Source: Chondrus crispus (taxonomy: Eukaryota > Rhodophyta > Florideophyceae > Gigartinales > Gigartinaceae). Taken from it: 64,000 nucleotides of DNA. This document shows, in pieces, positions 30,968-41,679 of this stretch. Location of the stretch: assembly GCF_000350225.1 (NCBI RefSeq), contig NW_005178519.1, forward strand, positions 319,632 through 383,631. The letters run 5' to 3'. A program made the position numbers and the translations under genes. The notes under the pieces are model-generated. The model saw only the letters and a list, made by a program, of their open reading frames with translations. It was not told the DNA's origin and made no database searches. Each line of letters opens with the position of its first letter. Position 1 is the stretch's first letter.

Positions 30968-33022
30968 TTTCTTTCACAGGAAGAGCACGAAATAAAGGTC
31001 GGTATGTGCCATCATATCAGAAAGCATACACCTGCGCCTCGAAGAAATAGAAAAATTGTCATGAAGAGGGCAAATTCCCTAAAAATGTATGGATCGACGC
31101 TCGACGTCGCCGCCGAAAGCCGCAGAAGTTTCGACTAGTGACAAATGCAGTCGTTGTCACGAGCGATGCACACCAAAGGTAAATTGACGTAAATCTATGT
31201 GACATCACGCTCCCTGCCACCTTCCAACATGGCCAGGTGAGTATGGAGTTTGCTCTCCTTCAAAGTTATATGGGAATTCTCATACCGTAATTATTATTGT
31301 ACTGCCTTTTATTTAGAGAATAGCAAAGCACATAACTTCTATTCAAACCTCGATGAATGACTGAGCACGCCAAAGGGAGACTGAATTCATAAACGTGGAT
31401 TGTTCAAGGGTCGGGGCACCTAATTCTGGAAACCAGTTTCCGGTTTCCAAAAACACTGTAGTTGCTTTTGAGAGACGAAAATGGTGATAATGAGACAAAG
31501 GAAAGGAGTTAAAGCTGAAGGTGGCCCACAGTATCGTTTGTGCGAAGACCTCGGATTTGTTATCTTAATTAGTGGAAAATCACATGGATTAAGCAGCAAC
31601 GTCTGACCCTCACTTATCTCAGAATTGCAAAAGATTCATTCATTTATGCGGTTTTGAATATGTTCATAGATGAGCCTTATTGCGTTCTCCCGTGTTGCAC
31701 TTTTCATACATGCTGGTTCATTCACACTAGTGTCCATCCGACCAAGCGTTATCATAACATACAGATCCGCGAATTTTATTTCTTTCAAGTTTGACGTCCA
31801 CGGTTTCTATTTTTCTTTGGAAGGATGACTCGTTCTAAAATTATTGCCGAGGTTGGAACCGAATAGAAGGCACTCAAGGTCATGTTTCTATGCCACTGGT
31901 ATAAATTTAGCTTAAAGAAAAATGCGTGCTGTAAGCTGACTTCTTCTTTTGAACACCTTTATGTGCACGTTGGTTTTCGCTAGAATCGACAGGCAAGTGC
32001 TGTACCTGTCGAGATGGCCTTCTGGTTGCAAAAAACATAAGTGAAGAGCCCGTTGCGCTGTCTAGAAAAAATAAAAAACTTTTGTTCTCATATGAGGACT
32101 AACGGTCCGATAGACACTAGTCGGGTATTAATCAATTGAGGTTGGCCTGGATGAGAACTGCGGATCACAGCAATCGCAGTATTTTCGGGAACGCTACTGC
32201 CATTCCGTGGACACTACTGTGTTCCTCTGCCGCAGTTCAGTCTTCATTATTTGAACCTCCGCAGCAGTTCAAATAATGAAGTGACCCATGAGTCTGTCGC
32301 ACAACACTTGGTATTGCAACGGCCATCAATCTGAGGAAACGACATGATGCTGGCATGATGTGTTAAGGTTTCTACATCTTTACATGATCCTTGTGTGCTG
32401 GAACCAGGAGTATTACGAGAACATAGGCAGAATTGCAGTTGGACAGCAGGACCAGGAGGTAGAAGATCGAGATTAATCTGGAAGCCAAATCTAGAATGGA
32501 AATGTCTAATTGGCTGAGAGATTCCTTTGCATTGCTGTGTGATGCATATGCATTTATGTTCAGTTTCTACAGAACTGGACCTGCGGGTTCTTTGTCGTCG
32601 CTATGGATAGAAGTATGTGTTGTTCTAGACAACCTGTATGCGTTGCGCTATTCTCAAACCCGAGTGGGAATCCGGGAAGCTACAGATTTAGTATAAAGAG
32701 TACTGTAGTCGATCGACTTTTCAACAAAAATATATATTAAGTCATCTATTGTGTCAAGTGAAACCCATTTATTTGTCTCTGAATCCCACTTCGTATCTTG
32801 ATATCTCTGGTGAGTGTATAGATATTACGTGCGAACATAGGAGTTCCAAGACACGGCTTCTCAGCTCATGCAATACAGTATATGCTGAAGCTAAACTCGA
32901 AAATTTAGGTGCATCAGCAGAACGTTTGTCTCGAAGGGTATGGCGGTGTATCTCTTTTGATGAAGACGGAATCAAAAAATTTGATCTTCCTGGAATAACT
33001 GGAGCTTCTCTCTCCCCATTTT
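30968..33022. other. Region between the two convergent membrane-protein genes
   Basis: About 2 kb, AT-richer than the genes. No supported coding region was seen. It holds a 15-bp inverted repeat at 32242-32281 and must contain both transcript 3' ends. Confidence 0.5.
32242..32281. repeat. Inverted repeat, 15-bp perfect arms
   Basis: CTTCATTATTTGAAC (32242-32256) and its complement (32267-32281) flank a 10-base loop. It lies between convergent genes, so it might mark a transcript end, but this is unproven. Confidence 0.85.
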
Positions 33023-34153
33023 TTACTCAAAAAAAATAGTACTCCCGACCTCTCCCCCTGGTAAATCATTATCACCATCACGCATTCGCAGTATTTGCAC
33101 AGGCTTTCCAAGGAGTTTGAGGAGGCCGTTTTCATCATGCGCAACTGCCTTAGAGCCTACCCAGCAATATTGGAAAATAACGTAGGCTGTTAAGGCTAAG
33201 CATACAACGGCAGTCACAGAGGCTGGGGCAATCCATAAGAGGCTGATATCAGTGACAACTCTTGGTTCTTCCAAAAGAGTGACGTTCTGCATACGCTTTA
33301 CCCCATATGCGGCGGCAAAGATTGATAATGTCGCTTGGTCTACTGCATTGTTCCATATTTCGAATGTTTCGTCCCAATGTGCTACGACTTCACGTTTCGC
33401 CAGGAATTCTCTACATTGATTCAATTGTGCCTGCGAGTCCGAAGCAATATTGCCTGATTCGCAAATGTACCCGCCCCCTTTTTCATCATCGTAGATGATT
33501 CCAAAACACGACTGAGGAATGATGCCCTGAGCATCAGCACAATCTTTGTCTTTGGATACACCGTCGCAGTAGAGATCAACTTTCTCACATTTGAATACTG
33601 TTCTTTCGCAATTCTTTGCTGTCATTGTGCAAAGATCCATAGGGACGGCTCGTTCAATACGAGTTGCGGACAACTCGTAGATAATAACGTAGTCCTTTAT
33701 CTCTGGGAAGCACTTGTTGTCGATCACAGAGCCCATGACGAACCGATCTCCTTGAACTACATTGCATTCCTTGTAGTCGCGAAGAATAGTGAGGATGTTT
33801 TCTTCGTCCACTTTCAAAGGTCCCGGCACACGAATAATAGCTTCGCGCCTCACTGGATTCGGTATTGTTCGTCCCTCTATACCGAGATTTGCCACTGCCA
33901 CAAAGATGACAACGGCCAGACGAACTCCGATGAGGCATCTTCGCCACCATCCAGGAGACATGACCATGCCACCACCAATGACAGGAAAGTTGTACTCAAC
34001 CAGGTTGACAGTGCTCCCTTCGCTGATGGCCTTCTCATTGAAAAATCCTGCAAGTTTGCTTGACAAAAATAAGGCGTAAGAAAGGAGAATTATGTCTAAG
34101 AAAAAAAAATTAACAACATTCACAACTTCAGAGGGGACTCCAACTCGGATCAT
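33023..34153 (-). CDS. Three-helix membrane protein of unknown family (376 aa), paralogue B
   Basis: This is the paralogue of 29843-30967, convergent with it. The start is ATG 34153 (MIRVGVPSEVV), with an in-frame TAG 24 bases upstream that excludes a longer form. Shared landmarks in order: an N-terminal helix (FFFLDIILLSYALFLSS), GGGMVM then GW before helix 2 (LIGVRLAVVIFVAVANLGIEGR), MGSVIDNKCFPEIKDY in a Cys-rich lumenal part, an AAYG block, a third helix (VTAVVCLALTAYVIFQY) and a HDENGLLKLL tail. Identity is modest, roughly a third, so the duplication is old. There are no introns and no recognised catalytic motif. Confidence 0.75.
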   Translation of the reverse strand: MIRVGVPSEVVNVVNFFFLDIILLSYALFLSSKLAGFFNEKAISEGSTVNLVEYNFPVIGGGMVMSPGWWRRCLIGVRLAVVIFVAVANLGIEGRTIPNPVRREAIIRVPGPLKVDEENILTILRDYKECNVVQGDRFVMGSVIDNKCFPEIKDYVIIYELSATRIERAVPMDLCTMTAKNCERTVFKCEKVDLYCDGVSKDKDCADAQGIIPQSCFGIIYDDEKGGGYICESGNIASDSQAQLNQCREFLAKREVVAHWDETFEIWNNAVDQATLSIFAAAYGVKRMQNVTLLEEPRVVTDISLLWIAPASVTAVVCLALTAYVIFQYCWVGSKAVAHDENGLLKLLGKPVQILRMRDGDNDLPGGEVGSTIFFE

Positions 34154-35642
34154 GCCAGTCTGCGCAAACCAAAAAGCCTAGTATTGAAGTGCAGAATGCG
34201 AGGGTTGTGGTCGATGAGGCCAATGCATCTGGAACTTGCCGATATCTTGGGGGGATATGAGCTCACTCATTAAATCTAGAAGAGAGCGGCGAAAATGAGG
34301 CTGATGAAATGTTAGGCTCCATTCTTTGTACAGTATTGGCTGCAAATATAACTGTAAATATTACCTCAGATGTGTGGTGGAAAGCTGACGCACAGGGAAG
34401 GAATGCACCTGTAGCAGCTCTCCTTGTTAATACAGTAATATGCTACGCGAGGCATGCAGACTTCGTAGAAACAAACGCATATCGACTTCAGATATTTCTA
34501 TGTTGGAGAAATTATATGAGAGATAAAATAGATTTAAAGACGCGAAAGTGTCAGAAGGAAGCTGAGGGAGCACGGCCTGTCCGATAATAATTAAATGGGA
34601 GAAGAGTAAAAGCATGCCGCTGGTGCAGTTTTATTGAGTACCATGTGACCCCAGCATCTGGCAAAGTCAAGTGTAACTCTCCACTCTGTCTCATACGGTG
34701 AACCCTTATGCTAGAACTGTATTCTCGCGATAACTGCAACCGTTTGTTGGACGACCCTTTCATGGAGATATCGCCTGTGGTTCTCATGGTTTTAACACCG
34801 TTGGCCAGAAGTTGAGAGAAGCCCAAATGCGCTGTAGTTTCTCTTTTGCCTCTAGAGGAAAGTCTCAGGAGTGCGGATTACCACACTACAAATTTTCGCA
34901 CGAGGATAGAATAGTCTTTGCAACTGCCTGAATGATGTTGCGTATCTCAAAATGATCAACCGGAAAAAATGCCATTATTTGCGCATTGTCGCGATTACCG
35001 AATAACGCGAATAGTGCGGTCAGAGCTGCTATCATGGAAATGCGTCCTTCAATAAGGTTCTCCGTAAAGCCACGAAATCGCGTGTTTTCGGGGCGTCTTT
35101 TGGCGGCGTCTTCGCTCATATTTTCTAAACGCATAATTTTCAGACAACTCGTTTGGCAAAACTCACATCAAACCGAAAACTGGGGGCATGTGAGTTTTCC
35201 ACGAGTTTCGCATCCGCCTGATCACAGCAGTGCCGGATCGACCCGTCTTGAAGGAAAACAAAGTGGGGTTTCCGCTCTTTTCATCAGCACAAACGAGTCT
35301 CAGACTGCACGGGTCGTATCGATATGCGTCATGGACGCCCCTATCGCTTCATCTGCGCAGATTCCATCAACGGATCAAAGCGCCACATGATCTGCCACAA
35401 ATGCCTCCGAAGCAACCGCGAAAGATAGATGAGTAGAAGTTTCTAAAAAGCGGTCCTCTCCAATTGGACCCCCCCAGCCTGTCAAGAAGACGAATCACAC
35501 TGCACTTTCGACTAATAACCTTTCTATCCTTGTGGCGAGCTACAATATTGGCTTCAGCGAGTATTCGCGCAGGTGCACGTGATCCGTCGGGCGGCACCCC
35601 GATGTACAGTGCCTCCTACGATATAGTGCTATAGCGTGACAT
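34154..35642. other. Intergenic region with a dispersed-repeat copy
   Basis: There is no supported gene. Opposed short frames at 34309-34587 and 34551-34826 overlap each other and have no recognisable domain. Copy 1 of a dispersed repeat occupies about 35080-35365. The region ends at the GACAT duplication of CopB. Confidence 0.45.
35080..35365 (+). repeat. Dispersed repeat, copy 1
   Basis: It shares blocks in the same order and orientation with about 38900-39215: GCTCATATTTTCTA, CGTTTGGCAA-ACTCACA, CCGCCTGAT-ACAGCAGTGCC, TCATCAGCACAAACGAGT and ATGGACGCCCCTATCGCTTC. Overall similarity is roughly 80 percent. It has no coding capacity that I can see. Confidence 0.75.
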
Positions 35643-35742
35643 TGTGGTTCCACCCAGATAAGGCAGCACCCCAATAGGGCACTGCCAATAGGGCGGCTCG
35701 TAGTCAGAACCAAATAAAGCCGCTGTCGCCTCCGCCCCAACA
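35643..35742 (+). repeat. CopB 5' LTR, first part
   Basis: It begins TGTGGTTCCACCCAG and ends ...CCGCCCCAACA, where the 5.7-kb insertion starts. The remainder is at 41464-41500. It lacks a 48-bp segment, flanked by CACCCAG repeats, that is present in the 3' LTR. Confidence 0.9.
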
Positions 35743-35879
35743 CGTCTGTATTTCTGATAGTCTAAACTTTCCCATACGAAGCCCATGCAAAACCAATGCA
35801 TGCATGGCGATTTACCCATACTTGCACGAGCAGAAATTTCCCAAGTGTTTCCTATGCGGAGAAATGCGCCATGATTGCG

Positions 35880-36065
35880 TGGACGTGCATGGCCTGGTTC
35901 ATGGGCTTGCATTGGTAATTTGCATGGGCCTCCATGGGTTTGCATTGGCCATGTGCATGGGATTGCATTGGGAATCTGCATGGGCTTGCATGGGATTTTC
36001 CATGGGCTTGCATTGGACACCTGTATGGGCTTGCATAGGATTTTGCATGGGATCACATTGGGAAT
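35880..36065 (+). repeat. Left subterminal repeat array of the 5.7-kb unit
   Basis: About eight irregular copies of a GCATGGGCTTGCATTGG-like motif lie about 20-26 bp apart. Similar motifs occur inverted near the right end (41406-41430). Arrays of this kind are typical of transposase-binding subterminal regions. Confidence 0.65.
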
Positions 36066-36608
36066 GTGCATCGTCTGTCTCTTCGGAAATGAATGCGGCC
36101 TTCCAAAACGTCTAGTCCGGGCCCTAGTATTTACCCGTGAAAAACTTGACTTTTTGATTGTCAAGTGAACGTCCGACTAGACCCGGACATTCACTTACAC
36201 TTACATTGTGGATGTCTAAGGCTGGTTTGACTGCACGTGAACTATACATAAGGAATGTCCAAGTCTAGTGTTACTGGATATGAGCTAGTAATTATGGATG
36301 TCCAAGTTCGCTAATTAAACCAGTCAAGACGATGAGATTCTGGTGGGAAACAGCGATATTGTAGCATACGAGTGACAAAAGTGCGGTATGACCAGTTTGC
36401 TGTTTCCATGTAATGATCCGCTCACCAGTTCATCGGGCTGTCCGAAAAGTCTCCACAGTGAAAGGGCGCTACACTGTACATGACATCCAATGCAACAGTG
36501 ATTGGAGTCGAATATTTTCATTCAGCGGTAGTGCTCTCAAGACTAGAGCACTGCAGAACCATGCCATGGAGCGCCTTTTCTGTAGATTCTCAAGCACTTG
36601 GTGTCGTT

Positions 36609-37490
36609 TCATAGCGCTGCTTCTACTTCCAACTCACTTGCTGTGAAAAGCTTTGTCAAGGTCCGCCCTGCCTTTTTGTTGATGCCGTCCTCTCCCGCAA
36701 ACACATTCTCTCTGGCTGCCTCATTCTGCACGCTTCGAAACCTTTCGTACATAGGCGTTTCACATCCGCTTTTCACGATTCCCACAGCCTTGTACTTCCC
36801 AACGTGCTTAACTTGGCGCAGGTGAAGCATGAACAGCTGTCCGAGCATTATCCCTCTTGTTAGGTCCGTCATCCGTTCGTTTCAGTCTTGAGACAAGCTC
36901 CGCCCCTCAATCGTCAATGCCAATGGCCGCTCCGAAAACTGCATGCATAGAGGTTTGTAAATTTACGAATAGAACGACAGTGTCGTCTAGGCTCTTCGTC
37001 TTTTTCGAGTAGAAATCATCGCATACCTCGATCTCCGCTCTGCGCTTCTCAAATGACGCTTTGTTTCTCAGCAACGTATTCTGCTTCACGTCACCCTCCA
37101 GCAAGAATATCCGACGTGGTATCTGGGCCTGTCTCATCTTGAACGCCTCCCTTCTCTCTCGTCCGTCACGCATAGAAGCGTGGAAGTCCTCCAATGTTTT
37201 CCGTTCAATGATGTAGTCTAGAATAACCTCAATTCCACCGGGATACTGTGCGACGAACCTCACATCACCACATGGTAGTTGTCGCACTTCGCAGTCGATT
37301 CCTTGAGCAAGGTGTTGACCCTTTGTCGTATCAAGTATATCTCCCGATCCCTTTCGCACGCGCTCCATTGAGACGACCACAAGCACAACTCGACATTCCG
37401 GAACTCCAACTCCAGAGCCTTGAGAGCCTGTATCACGGGATATTTTTGCGTCTAACCCAGGCGCCGCCTCATGCGCAGACGGCGTGGTTC
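36609..37490 (-). pseudogene. MUS81-like ERCC4-family nuclease fragment
   Basis: The nuclease core from about 37386 shows LPCGDVRFVAQ, then VILDYIIERKTLEDFHASM. The latter contains the ERK-X3-D catalytic signature of the XPF/MUS81 family, followed by MRQAQIPRRIFLLEGD. A TGA at 36907-36909 and a frame change separate it from a helix-hairpin-helix-like tail (LGQLFMLHLRQVKHVGKYKA, 36872-36609). Upstream the same frame continues past a TGA at 37489. MUS81 with EME1 normally cleaves branched DNA during recombination. This copy is too short and broken. A multi-exon gene is a less likely alternative. Confidence 0.55.
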
Positions 37491-38899
37491 AAACGTGTTT
37501 GTCTTTTCTGGTAGCACTGACGGCATTTTTGTTTCTCCTGGCATGGACGGATATCAATGACCATCCTACTCATGCTCTTGTCGCCACAATGTGTAATCAC
37601 TAGTCATGAGGCGCTGGGGAGTCTTGTCGTAGAGCCCTCTTCCAGAGGGAGATCTTAAGGCCTCGGATTCGTCGATTATACTAGAGGAAACACCTTCAAC
37701 TCTCGCCTTCACGTTGGCGCGTGGTGTGTCTTCGTCATATATTTAGACCACTTCATCCTGTATCAGTGGCTGTGGCTTTCCCATGTCGTTCCCCATAGAC
37801 ATATTCTCAATACCAATTGACTAGTTGTCATCTGATGCAGGTAGAGATCGCTGTGTTTCCCGCTGTTGTTTAGCTCTCGGACTTCTCGAAGGGTCATAAA
37901 GTTGCGGGTCATTGCCACCTGCATCACTGTCTTCCTCTAGAGAGATAACGGGAATCGCCTCTTCGAGACAGGGCCATTTCTGAGACGATGATTCGTATGA
38001 TTTTTGGGCAGATCTGTTGCGAGGAAGTTCATTACAGGATCCTGCATATTACACATCTTCCGATACGTTGTTATACCAACCTCCTTGGAGCGAAGAAGTT
38101 GTGCGCCTGAGGGGGCCTGGTGTAGTTGCTACACCTGGGTCGAGATAACTTTTTGACGGTGCACGCTCGTTTATCTCACACGAAAGTGCTGTGATCTTCC
38201 GGTGGCCATTCAAGTCATATCTCCACAGAGCCACTTTTTCCAGTAGCACCATTTTCGAAAGGGCGTATCTGAATCTTTCGCACATCTTCACTTCGTGCGA
38301 TCTCTTTCCATTTCTTCTCCCACAGCCCTTCAGTCAGCGTCCCGTAGAGCTTTTCCGTCTTTTTGGGAAAATGTTCCTTCTCGAACAGGTCTCCCAGAAT
38401 CGAGAACAGAAGCGCCGCTGGGAACCTGCTCTTTGTTCGGTACTAATGTAGCCTCCTGCCGTGGCTGGAGGTTCTCCTGGGAGTCCCGGGGTTTGTCTGG
38501 ACATGAACCGTCTGCCCCGGTAATGGTGTGCACAGACCAGCAGTTCTGAATTCTGATCTGACCTTTGGTTGCGATCCACTCAGTGACATTTTGGACGAGC
38601 TAAAATTCCTCGCGTGAAGTGATTCTTAAGGGATAGTGCTCGAGAGAGCGGAAAGCGCGACTTAGGACACGGGAGGTGTTGAGTGAGTCGGAGTACTCGT
38701 GGCTTAACTCACGGAGAACAGTGAGCGGACCCGCATCCAGTTCGCAGAGCAGGAGAAGGTGAGGCATCACATGGCCCCCCCGACACGGCACGAGCTTGAA
38801 GTGCAGAGTGGGTTGTGAGGTTGCGAAGTCAGGTGATGTGAAGGCATTGGGCGAGAAGGAAGGTGAAAGGACAGGAGATAAAGTTGTCCGTCAAGTCAC
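37491..38899. other. Interior of the 5.7-kb unit, no firm gene
   Basis: One minus-strand open segment without an ATG (38442-38215, 75 codons) reads like protein: GDLFEKEHFPKKTEKLYG, then LTEGLWEKKWKEIARSEDVR. It follows a TAG that could double as a splice acceptor. I do not recognise it. The rest shows nothing coding. Confidence 0.3.
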
Positions 38900-39215
38900 C
38901 AAAACGCGTGTTTCGGCGGCGTGTTTCCACGGCGTGTTTCGAGTTTCGACGGCGTGTTTGCTCATATTTTCTACTACAAAATAGCAAAAATTTCAAACAA
39001 CGCGTTTGGCAAGACTCACAATCTTTCCCAAAACTGGGGCATGTGATTTTTTATGAGTTTCACATCCGCCTGATTACAGCAGTGCCAGGTCGACCCATCT
39101 GGAAGGAAAACGAATTGGGGCTCCCGTTTTTTCATCAGCACAAACGAGTATCAGACTGCACGGGTCCTATCGATATGCGTTATGGACGCCCCTATCGCTT
39201 CATCGCAATGGCTCG
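38900..39215 (+). repeat. Dispersed repeat, copy 2
   Basis: This is the partner of 35080-35365, with the same orientation and block order. It is inside the 5.7-kb unit while the other copy is outside. Confidence 0.75.
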
Positions 39216-39289
39216 ATAGCATCAAGTGTACATTTTCATCCTGAACGACACGCGATGGCTTTTGTTTGGCTATTCAGGAATTACTTTTC

Positions 39290-39870
39290 AAAGCGTGGAC
39301 CGCGACAAACTCTTTTCAAGTTCAAGTTTCAGCTCTACCCGCTCGTCTGCAAGTCGATCAGTCGCCCCTCTGAAATCATCTCGAATTGTAAGCTGTCCTG
39401 ACTCATCGTTGCTTTAGCCTCCTTTTCAAGAGAATTGGCACATCGCTCTTCGGCATCCTCAACCCTCTTTTGCAATTAAATTCTTCTTTGTTCGACAGCA
39501 GAGTCTTCTGCTGCCTCCAACTGCTCAATAGCTATTTGCAAATTTTCCTCCACTTTGTGATGAGTTTCAGCCAAGAATTCACTCTCTCTTGTGCTATTTT
39601 CAGCTACATCACATGACTCTCTTAGTCTTGCACATTCGTTTCTAGTGACTCAACCTGCTTTATTAGCTCTCATAGTTCAGAACTTAAACGTTCCACATCA
39701 CGCTTTCTTGCTTGAGTTGATTCTACTTTGAGAACTCTCAACCTGCAATGTGATTCCTCGAGGTCTTCCTCTAGGTTTGTCACCTGGTCTGCACGAGCCA
39801 GCCTCTTCTCCGCGATCAACTTTGCCGGTGCGACGGCAGCGACGCGCGTGTGGGGCAGGCGCACCGCGGG
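39290..39870 (-). pseudogene. Coiled-coil protein remnant
   Basis: One minus-strand frame gives heptad-rich sequence (RADQVTNLEEDLEESHCRLR, then ELIKQVESLETNVQ, then HHKVEENLQIAIEQLEAAED), broken by a TGA at 39670-39672 and several further stops. The pattern resembles myosin-tail or tropomyosin-like rods, but low-complexity coiled coils cannot be assigned to a family by eye. Confidence 0.5.
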
Positions 39871-39879
39871 CGTGTGGCA

Positions 39880-41018
39880 CGTCCACGCGGACGACGGAGT
39901 CGTGGGCGCAGCTGTCGCCGTGCGGGTGGAGACGCTTCTGCAGCGCGAGCTGACGTCCGGAAGTAGTGAAAAGCGGAACAGGAGGTTACGAAGAGGGGGG
40001 AGGCTGGGCTGCAGGAGTTGCAGCGCCCCCTGGTGGCAGAGGAGCGTCGGATATTAAATGCTGGGGCGGGCAATGCCTCGACTGCAGCCACGTGTAAAAT
40101 TGCGCAGGGGAAGAATTTTATTGAAATGCAAGGGTGGGCGGTGGGCCGATACAGAAAAGTTCATTTATTTCTCTAACATTATACTCTGTCTTTATTTTCA
40201 CTAATCAAGGGGGGGCCGATGCACAGGGAGGCCGATGCACAGGGGGGCCGGTACTGTAGCACGAAATCGTCGGATATATACTTCTGGCACCGCCAGAAAG
40301 GTCGGTAGTCGTGCGCACGCAAAGGCGGGGCGATGGAGAAGGGGTTTCAGCAGGCGTGGTGCGCTTCGGTACCACTCCCCTGCTACCCTTTTCTTTTGGT
40401 CGCGAGTTCAATTCTGCATGAATACTAATAATAACTAAATAATTTGTTGAATTTTTAATAATGTTTAGATTAAAACATAATTTGTAGACTTGCACAATTT
40501 TAATTTTTGGCAGTGTCCCGCTGGCAAATCTCATGAAGATTCGAACGTTGAGACGTTCTTTGGGCAGCACACGGATCAACAAAACGGACTTGGCAGTGAG
40601 CGGAGCAGCTCAAGACCCAACGATCGATTTTACAAGTCTGCAGACAATGGGGCTGCGAAAGGGGCGTCAACCAAGTCTTCTCGAAACGGTGCGCAAGCTG
40701 AGACTTCCTTCGTACTGTAGACTACCCCCTTTTCACTACAAAACAGAAATTCTGGGTTGGTTCATCCCGCACGAACTGTAAACACTCTCAAAACGCGCCT
40801 GGGTTTAAACAAAATTACCATTTACTACTCTAGTCCTCATAAATTACTCAACATGACTCTTCTACGGGACTTCTGAAGAACTGTCAACGGGAGACCGACG
40901 AGTCCTCCATGTAGGGCAAGGGTGCTGGGATAGCGGTTGTAGGTACTGACTGCACTGAGGGTTGCGGCGCAGCATCAGATCAGATATCGATAAAACGGAT
41001 TGTACTGCACTTTCGGGC
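39880..41018. other. Right interior of the 5.7-kb unit
   Basis: A GC-rich patch (39880-40090) is followed by short GGGGGCCGATGCACAG repeats near 40206-40250 and AT-rich sequence. No gene is seen. Confidence 0.45.
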
Positions 41019-41342
41019 CAAAACTAAAACTTGGATTGAATCCGCCATGCGTAGCCCATGAACACCCATTCACACCAATGCCTGCATGAGCTCGCATTGA
41101 ACATATCTGAATTGGTTTGGACATCATTACCCCATGCATACATAGACTGTTGCATGGACGGTTCTATGGAACATGTTTGGCAAAACTAAAACTTGGATTG
41201 AATCCGCCATGCGGAGCCCATGAACACCCATGCACACCAGTGCCTGCATGAGCTCGCATTGAACATATCTGAATTGGTTTGGCCACCATTGCCCCATGCA
41301 GACATAGACTGGTGCATGGACGGTTCCATGGAACATGTTTGG
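41019..41342 (+). repeat. Two tandem 162-bp units
   Basis: 41019-41180 and 41181-41342 match closely. Each contains AAACTAAAACTTGGATTG and ends GGAACATGTTTGG. They lie near the right end of the 5.7-kb unit. Confidence 0.9.
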
Positions 41343-41463
41343 TATTGCATAGGACCAGGCCTAAGCAAATCCCCATGGAAAAGTTATGATAACCGCTCCA
41401 ATTGTGAGCATGGGCTTGCATGGTCTCTGCATAGGAAATTTTAGAAAATCAGAAATACAGACG

Positions 41464-41500
41464 CAGTGGTCGGAGGCATCGGACTCTTTCTGGCACCACA
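41464..41500 (+). repeat. CopB 5' LTR, second part
   Basis: It begins with the duplicated CA and continues GTGGTCGGAGGCATCGG to CTGGCACCACA, identical to the end of the 3' LTR. The internal region starts with GGTTATGGGCACC, in which TGGGCACC may prime from a tRNA. Confidence 0.9.
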
Positions 41501-41629
41501 GGTTATGGGCACCTCACACACCACTGCCACCCAATCCGCGGCATAAGACCATCCATCCCCACCGCGATAAACCCGAGCACACTAACACACGACTACTTTC
41601 CCAAACCCCAAGCACGCGAAACAAACAAA

Positions 41630-41679
41630 ATGACCGATCAACCCAACTCGTCACAAGGACCCCTACCCCGTCTCAACAG
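41630..41679 (+). pseudogene. CopB gag, first codons before an insertion
   Basis: ATG 41630 (in ACAAAATG) opens MTDQPNSSQGPLPRLN and is cut off at 41680. The sequence changes character there, and gag-like coding resumes only near 43285. The link between the two parts is inferred. Confidence 0.4.

Larger units (their letters stand above)
35743..41463. mobile_element. 5.7-kb unit with inverted termini inside the CopB LTR
   Basis: The first 16 bases CGTCTGTATTTCTGAT recur inverted at the right end, and imperfect inverted similarity continues for about 55 bp. The flanks show a 2-bp repeat, CA (35741-35742 and 41464-41465), and removing the unit plus one CA rebuilds the LTR as in the 3' copy. TGCATGGG/CCCATGCA-rich subterminal repeats lie at both ends. 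I recognise no transposase. Inside are an ERCC4-nuclease pseudogene, a coiled-coil pseudogene and one copy of the dispersed repeat. It could be a non-autonomous DNA transposon carrying captured host sequence. Confidence 0.7.

Noticed and set aside
34309..34587. 92-codon plus-strand frame with an ATG start
   Set aside because: No recognisable domain. It overlaps another open frame on the opposite strand, and there is no other support.
34886..35134. Minus-strand frame with TENLIEGRISMIAAL, reminiscent of a chlorophyll-binding helix
   Set aside because: The spacing of Glu to Gly-Arg does not fit the light-harvesting motif, and the start overlaps the dispersed repeat.
35880..36065. CRISPR-like spacing of the TGCATGGG repeats
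   Set aside because: The units are irregular in length and there are no unique spacers of constant size. The context is a eukaryotic repeat element.
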